64,000 bases of DNA from an uncultured Bacteroidaceae bacterium (GTDB taxonomy: Bacteria; Bacteroidota; Bacteroidia; Bacteroidales; Bacteroidaceae), in assembly GCA_904502235.1 (NCBI GenBank), contig CAJGDP010000003.1, forward strand, positions 1-64,000. The letters are read 5' to 3'. Below, one piece after another: positions 60,084 to 64,000 of this stretch. The first letter of the stretch is position 1; each line of letters begins with the position of its first letter. The position numbers and the translations under genes are program-made. Below the pieces are notes generated by a model. The model was not told where the DNA came from and made no database searches. It saw only the letters and a program-made list of their open reading frames with translations.

Positions 60084-61538
60084 TTAAATATTAAATATTT
60101 CTCTTATAACCTCTTTGTCATCGAAATGGTGCTTTACACCCTTGATTTCCTGATAGTTCTCGTGCCCTTTGCCGGCAACCACAACCACATCGCCGCTGTT
60201 TGCCAGGGCACATGCCGTACGTATGGCTTCCTTGCGGTCGGTAATGGATATTACGTTCCTTTTCTGTTCATCGCTCAAACCTGCAAGCATATCGTTGATG
60301 ATATCCTGTGGTTCCTCGTTGCGTGGATTGTCGGATGTAAGAATCACCTTGTTGCTGCTCTTTACGGCTTCCAGAGCCATTAGTGGACGTTTTCCCTTGT
60401 CGCGGTTGCCACCGGCACCTATGACGGTGATAATATTCATGTTGCCACGCTGAATCTCCTTTACTGTGCCCAATACATTCTTTATTGCATCGGGGGTGTG
60501 CGCATAATCCACAATGGCTGTGATACCGTCGTTTGAAATTATCGTTTCGAAACGTCCCGACACCGGACGCAGAGTGCTTATGACGCGCAACACCTCCTCG
60601 GGCTCCTTGCCAAGTTCCACGGCTGTACCGAATATTGCAAGCAGGTTGCTTATGTTGAAGCGTCCTGTAAGCATTGTGTTGAACTCGCAGTTGTTGAATT
60701 CAAGAATCATACCGTCGAGGTGCGCTTCTATGAAACGTGCCTTATAGTCACACATGGTGCGTGTAGAGTAGCTCTTTATGTCGGCACGGCAGTTCTGTAC
60801 CATCACGGGGCCGTTCTTGTCGTCGAGATTGGTTATAGCGAAGGCGTTACGGGACAAGTTGTCGAAGAAACTTTTCTTTGCCTTAAGATAGTTCTCCATT
60901 GTCTCGTGGAAATCCATGTGGTCGCGTGTGAGATTGGTGAAAATACCTCCGGCAAATTCAAGTCCTCCCACTCTTTCCTGTGCAAGAGCATGCGAACTCA
61001 CCTCCATGAATGCATATTCACAGCCTGCATCAACCATTTGCGCCAACAGTCTGTTGAGAGAAATTGCATCGGGTGTGGTGTGTGTCGATGGATAGGCTGT
61101 GCCATCAATGTAGTTGCATACGGTTGACAACAGTCCGCATTTGTGTCCCATCTCCCTGAAAAGAGTGTAGAGCAATGTGGCGATGGTTGTCTTGCCGTTG
61201 GTACCTGTTACACCCACCAACTTCAGTCTCTGCGACGGATTGCCATAGAATGTTGTCGCCAATTTGCCTGTGATGCTTTGGGCGTTGACAACGTTGATAT
61301 ATGCAACATTGGGATTCTGTCTTTCGGGAAGCGTTTCGCACACAATGGCAACGGCTCCTTTCTCCTCGGCAGCTGTAATGTATGCATGTCCGTCGGTCTG
61401 TGTGCCTCTGACGGCAATGAATATATCGCCCTTCTGTATAAGACGTGAATCTATGTTCACACCTTGTACGTCAACCTCTTCCTTAGGCATTATCACACGT
61501 GTGTACTGTATCTCTTTAAGTAGTTCGCTAAGTTTCAT
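60084..61538 (-). CDS. murE: UDP-MurNAc-tripeptide synthetase, meso-diaminopimelate type
   Basis: 484 residues. Adds the third residue of the stem peptide. ATP-binding motif GTNGKTTIATLL, central YAFMEVSSHALAQERV, and the C-terminal SDNPRNEEP. The DNPR tetrad is the signature of enzymes that use meso-diaminopimelate instead of lysine, so the organism should have DAP-type peptidoglycan. The gene lies 21 bases downstream of ftsI and five upstream of mraY. No murF gene is found in the cluster, so the D-Ala-D-Ala-adding enzyme must be encoded elsewhere. Confidence 0.97.
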   Translation of the reverse strand: MKLSELLKEIQYTRVIMPKEEVDVQGVNIDSRLIQKGDIFIAVRGTQTDGHAYITAAEEKGAVAIVCETLPERQNPNVAYINVVNAQSITGKLATTFYGNPSQRLKLVGVTGTNGKTTIATLLYTLFREMGHKCGLLSTVCNYIDGTAYPSTHTTPDAISLNRLLAQMVDAGCEYAFMEVSSHALAQERVGGLEFAGGIFTNLTRDHMDFHETMENYLKAKKSFFDNLSRNAFAITNLDDKNGPVMVQNCRADIKSYSTRTMCDYKARFIEAHLDGMILEFNNCEFNTMLTGRFNISNLLAIFGTAVELGKEPEEVLRVISTLRPVSGRFETIISNDGITAIVDYAHTPDAIKNVLGTVKEIQRGNMNIITVIGAGGNRDKGKRPLMALEAVKSSNKVILTSDNPRNEEPQDIINDMLAGLSDEQKRNVISITDRKEAIRTACALANSGDVVVVAGKGHENYQEIKGVKHHFDDKEVIREIFNI

Positions 61539-61559
61539 ATATCTATATCCTTAATATAT

Positions 61560-63803
61560 TTATGGCGTAAGTGTCAATCTTACGGTTCTTTTTCCTTTTA
61601 TTTTTGTGCCTGCAACAACGCTCTGTGTCTTCACGGTTCCATATCCGCTTATCTCCACATCCAAACCGCATTGTTGCATCAGGTATATTGCATCCTTGGC
61701 TCCCATGCCACAGACATTGGGAACAATATCTGTATCCAGTACTTTGCCTTGGAAACTGTATATGCTGTCGTTTTTCAGTTCGGTTTTTCCCCACACGACA
61801 GCAACCTTTTCGCTATCCTCCCACGAGTGGCTGTTCATGGGATGTCCCATCTCTTCCAGAACTTTGCCCGCTTCCTGCATGTTGCCATATTTCACCTTTG
61901 GCAAATGGTTGTTTATGGTGTCGCATGCACTCTCAATAGGAATGGCATTCTGCTGTGCCATAATTCTTTCGGCAATTTCCTTGAAGGCTATGGCGGCACT
62001 GCTGCCACCACCAAGTCTTATTTTCAGAGAATCGGGGCATGTGTCCTGTTTCTTGTCGTACATCATTTGCACCAGCAAGGTGTATTTAGGCTTTTCCGCA
62101 GGGAAGAAACCGCAGAAACTCATCATCTTCTCGCTGTTGTCATACACACCAGTCTGTGAGTTCGGTATGTTTGCCGTTCCTGTTTTACCGGCAACGGTCA
62201 TCAATTTTGACTTTGCGCGTGCTCCTGTTCCATCCTTTCCGTTCACAACCTCAACCAGCAGGCTTGTAATTATGTCGGTTGTCGTTTTTGAGATAAGCTG
62301 CTTGTTGAGAACCTTGGTGGGGAACTCTTCTACTATCTCTCCATCCTTAATTATGGCCTTTACAAGACGCGGTTGCATCTGTTTTCCACCATTGGCAATG
62401 GTGTTGTAGAACGACAGGATATTTATTCCCGTCATTCCTACAGCATAACCATAGGACATTGAATTCAAACTGAAACCGTTCCATTTTTTTGTGTTCGGCA
62501 GCGTGAGATAAGGTGTTGTCTCGCTGTCAATAAGCTTGTAGTTCTCTGTTAAGCCGAATCTCAGAAGCGTGTTTGTGTACTCTTCGGGGTTCTTTCCGTA
62601 TGCCTTCCTTATATACTGCACCATACTGATGTTTGATGAGTACTTGAGCGCTTCAGCCATGCTGTACTTTCCTGTTCCGTTGTCGCGGTACATTTCGTCG
62701 GTAACCTTCTGCTTGCCAAAGTGGCAGACTTTCGACTTGTATGCTATCACAGAGTCTTTTGTGGTGAGCTTCCCGTCTTCTATGGCGGCTGTAAGTGCCA
62801 CTGTCTTGAAGATAGAACCCGGCTCCATCAGACGGCAAAGTGCGTGGTTGGGTGTGGGGTTGTTGGGGATGTTCTCTATGGTTTCGGCATATACCCCTTG
62901 CTTTAGCTTTGTAAGGTTTACAATTGCTTTTATGTCGCCGGTCTCGGTTTCCATGAGAATTGCCCATCCTGCAGGCAGGTGATGCTTTACGAGCACCTTC
63001 TTTACTGCATTTTCGCAAATGTCGAGCATTTCGGAGTTGATGGTGGTCTGCAAGTCCATACCGTTTACGGCAGGTATCTCTGTCTTTAGGATATACTCAC
63101 CGCCGATTTTTTCTCTACGACCTTTGCCGGGGACACCTCTCAGGTATTTGTCGTATTTCTTTTCAAGCCCGTTGACCTCTTCTATTTCCTTATTGTTATT
63201 GTCGGTAGTCTTGCGTACAATACCGAAGGTACTCATGCCAATGTCACCGAAGATGTTCTTGCGTTGTATCTCCTCTTCAATGAGTATACCGCTGTATGTC
63301 TTGCCCTCTTTCATGATGGGCAATTTAAGGATTTCCAGATATTGTGTGTAAGAAATCTTGCCTTTGTAAAGCGGATGATATCGCCTTCTGTGCTTATAAC
63401 CGTATGAAAGGTCCTTTTTGAAATCCTCCACACTCTTCTGTGGAAAAATATCATGCAGGCCAACGCATAAATCATGCAGATGTCTTGTCCATAGCGTGTC
63501 TCTTCTGTATCGCACCTCGTTTTGCTTTCGCTGGTTGTTGTGGTTGTATTCAAAGTCGAGACGAATTCTGTATAACGGCAGAGTGCTCACCATAAGTTCG
63601 CCTTTGTCGTTGATAATCTTTCCGCGCTGAGGCTCTATGGGCACATTCTCCTTTATGAGTTTGTTCTTTACGATAGCCCACTCGTCGCGCTCCTTGAACA
63701 TAATGAACGCAGCACTGCCGATTATCACAAAGGCAGCTGTGATGAACGCAAAGAACACCACAATGTAGTAGCGGTAAATTATGTTGTCGCGGAATTTGAA
63801 CAT
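61560..63803 (-). CDS. ftsI: Septal transpeptidase FtsI (PBP3) with C-terminal PASTA domain
   Basis: 747 residues. One membrane helix near the N-terminus (about residues 12-35), the class B PBP dimerisation region, and the transpeptidase domain with S330IFK333 (SxxK), S389SN391 and K540TG542. After about residue 690 a single PASTA domain follows (VPNVCGMGAKDAIYLMQQCGLDVE, here VPNVCGMGAKDAIYL), ending RTVRLTLTP. It cross-links septal peptidoglycan with FtsW. E. coli FtsI has 588 residues, and the excess is due to an extended N-terminal region and the PASTA domain, common in Bacteroidota. It is eight bases downstream of the ftsL-like gene. Confidence 0.96.
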   Translation of the reverse strand: MFKFRDNIIYRYYIVVFFAFITAAFVIIGSAAFIMFKERDEWAIVKNKLIKENVPIEPQRGKIINDKGELMVSTLPLYRIRLDFEYNHNNQRKQNEVRYRRDTLWTRHLHDLCVGLHDIFPQKSVEDFKKDLSYGYKHRRRYHPLYKGKISYTQYLEILKLPIMKEGKTYSGILIEEEIQRKNIFGDIGMSTFGIVRKTTDNNNKEIEEVNGLEKKYDKYLRGVPGKGRREKIGGEYILKTEIPAVNGMDLQTTINSEMLDICENAVKKVLVKHHLPAGWAILMETETGDIKAIVNLTKLKQGVYAETIENIPNNPTPNHALCRLMEPGSIFKTVALTAAIEDGKLTTKDSVIAYKSKVCHFGKQKVTDEMYRDNGTGKYSMAEALKYSSNISMVQYIRKAYGKNPEEYTNTLLRFGLTENYKLIDSETTPYLTLPNTKKWNGFSLNSMSYGYAVGMTGINILSFYNTIANGGKQMQPRLVKAIIKDGEIVEEFPTKVLNKQLISKTTTDIITSLLVEVVNGKDGTGARAKSKLMTVAGKTGTANIPNSQTGVYDNSEKMMSFCGFFPAEKPKYTLLVQMMYDKKQDTCPDSLKIRLGGGSSAAIAFKEIAERIMAQQNAIPIESACDTINNHLPKVKYGNMQEAGKVLEEMGHPMNSHSWEDSEKVAVVWGKTELKNDSIYSFQGKVLDTDIVPNVCGMGAKDAIYLMQQCGLDVEISGYGTVKTQSVVAGTKIKGKRTVRLTLTP

Positions 63804-63811
63804 CGTATATC

Positions 63812-64000
63812 TTACTTTTTAACTTTGTATATCGGTTTGGTTGCCACTTTCAGGTCGCTGTTTGTCTCTTTCAATAATTTTTCAATTTCGGTTTGCCGGC
63901 TCTTGTACGAAAATTCGCTCTTGAGTGTCAGCAGGTTGTTCTTCAGTTTGTTGCGTGTTTTTGTAAGCTTGTCTATTCTCAGCAACTCCTGTTCGTATTC
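63812..64000 (-). CDS. ftsL: FtsL-like cell division protein, C-terminal part (truncated by window end)
   Basis: The minus strand codes for 62 residues up to the stop at 63812-63814, open to the window edge. The visible part is a charged coiled coil (DKLTKTRNKLKNNLLTLKSE) followed by VATKPIYKVKK, the C-terminal pattern of the Bacteroidota FtsL-like family that sits between rsmH and ftsI. The N-terminal membrane helix must lie beyond base 64000. FtsL forms a complex with FtsB and FtsQ that activates FtsW-FtsI. It is the reason I regard the operon as continuing upstream. Confidence 0.85.
   Translation of the reverse strand, partial: EYEQELLRIDKLTKTRNKLKNNLLTLKSEFSYKSRQTEIEKLLKETNSDLKVATKPIYKVKK

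Noticed and set aside
61606..62409. A 267-codon plus-strand open frame
   Set aside because: It is opposite the FtsI transpeptidase domain with its catalytic KTG motif and shows only low-complexity hydrophobic sequence.

Overview
This 64 kb window comes from a member of the order Bacteroidales (phylum Bacteroidota). The evidence is a type IX secretion core (porP-gldK-gldL-gldM-gldN), a SusC/SusD pair, GldH and RicT homologues, and promoters that match the Bacteroides consensus TTTG-N19/20-TAnnTTTG. Shine-Dalgarno sequences are mostly absent. A family such as Bacteroidaceae, Prevotellaceae or Muribaculaceae is plausible, but the sequence alone does not settle which. I see no insertion sequence, phage, integrase, CRISPR array or rRNA, so this is mostly core chromosome with one accessory-looking block at about 28.4-46.3 kb.

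Layout. 1-4.6 kb (+): 3' part of the fumarate reductase/succinate dehydrogenase iron-sulfur subunit, then metF-holB-ricT-gldH, closely packed with overlaps. 4.6-10.2 kb (-): elongasome operon mreB-mreC-mreD-mrdA(PBP2)-rodA. 10.5-20 kb (-): nadB; an operon of a large DUF2723 membrane glycosyltransferase, a polysaccharide deacetylase and queG; and priA. 20.1-22.3 kb: a small lipoprotein facing an MscS-type channel, sharing one 20-bp palindrome, plus a PorT-like barrel. 22.5-28.3 kb (-): the T9SS core. 28.4-31.1 kb (-): a T9SS-tagged calycin-like protein, a beta-barrel and a PCMD lipoprotein. 31.2-43.7 kb (-): an eight-gene SusCD operon (secreted orphan protein, SusC with STN domain, SusD, DUF4843, PKD-like lipoprotein, three TlpA-like proteins) with no glycan enzymes. 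43.8-45.7 kb (+): a DUF5020 outer-membrane channel, an internally deleted NCS2 purine permease and a thioredoxin lipoprotein. 45.7-46.3 kb (-): a secreted lysine-rich protein made of 8-residue repeats. 46.4-49 kb (-): gyrB, rpsT and tRNA-Glu. 49.1-49.8 kb (+): recO. 49.8-64 kb (-): yqeY and the dcw cluster, in transcription order ftsL-ftsI-murE-mraY-murD-ftsW-murG-murC-ftsQ-ftsA-ftsZ.

How the genes work together. The mre operon builds lateral wall and the dcw cluster builds septal wall; MurE carries the DNPR motif, so the stem peptide should contain meso-diaminopimelate. The T9SS genes encode the outer-membrane ring (PorP, GldK, GldN) and the inner-membrane motor (GldL, GldM), and a protein with a T9SS C-terminal sorting signal lies directly upstream. 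The SusCD operon encodes an outer-membrane import system whose partners are thioredoxin-fold proteins instead of glycosidases. This is the least explained part of the window: I infer uptake of a non-glycan ligand, possibly peptide or another redox-sensitive ligand, but the substrate cannot be read from the sequence.

No stretch of more than 300 bases lacks a gene. The larger gaps (713-873, 10243-10463, 31060-31255, 43663-43840, 45015-45185, 46265-46471, 48434-48616) hold promoters and intrinsic terminators, listed individually where I could identify them.
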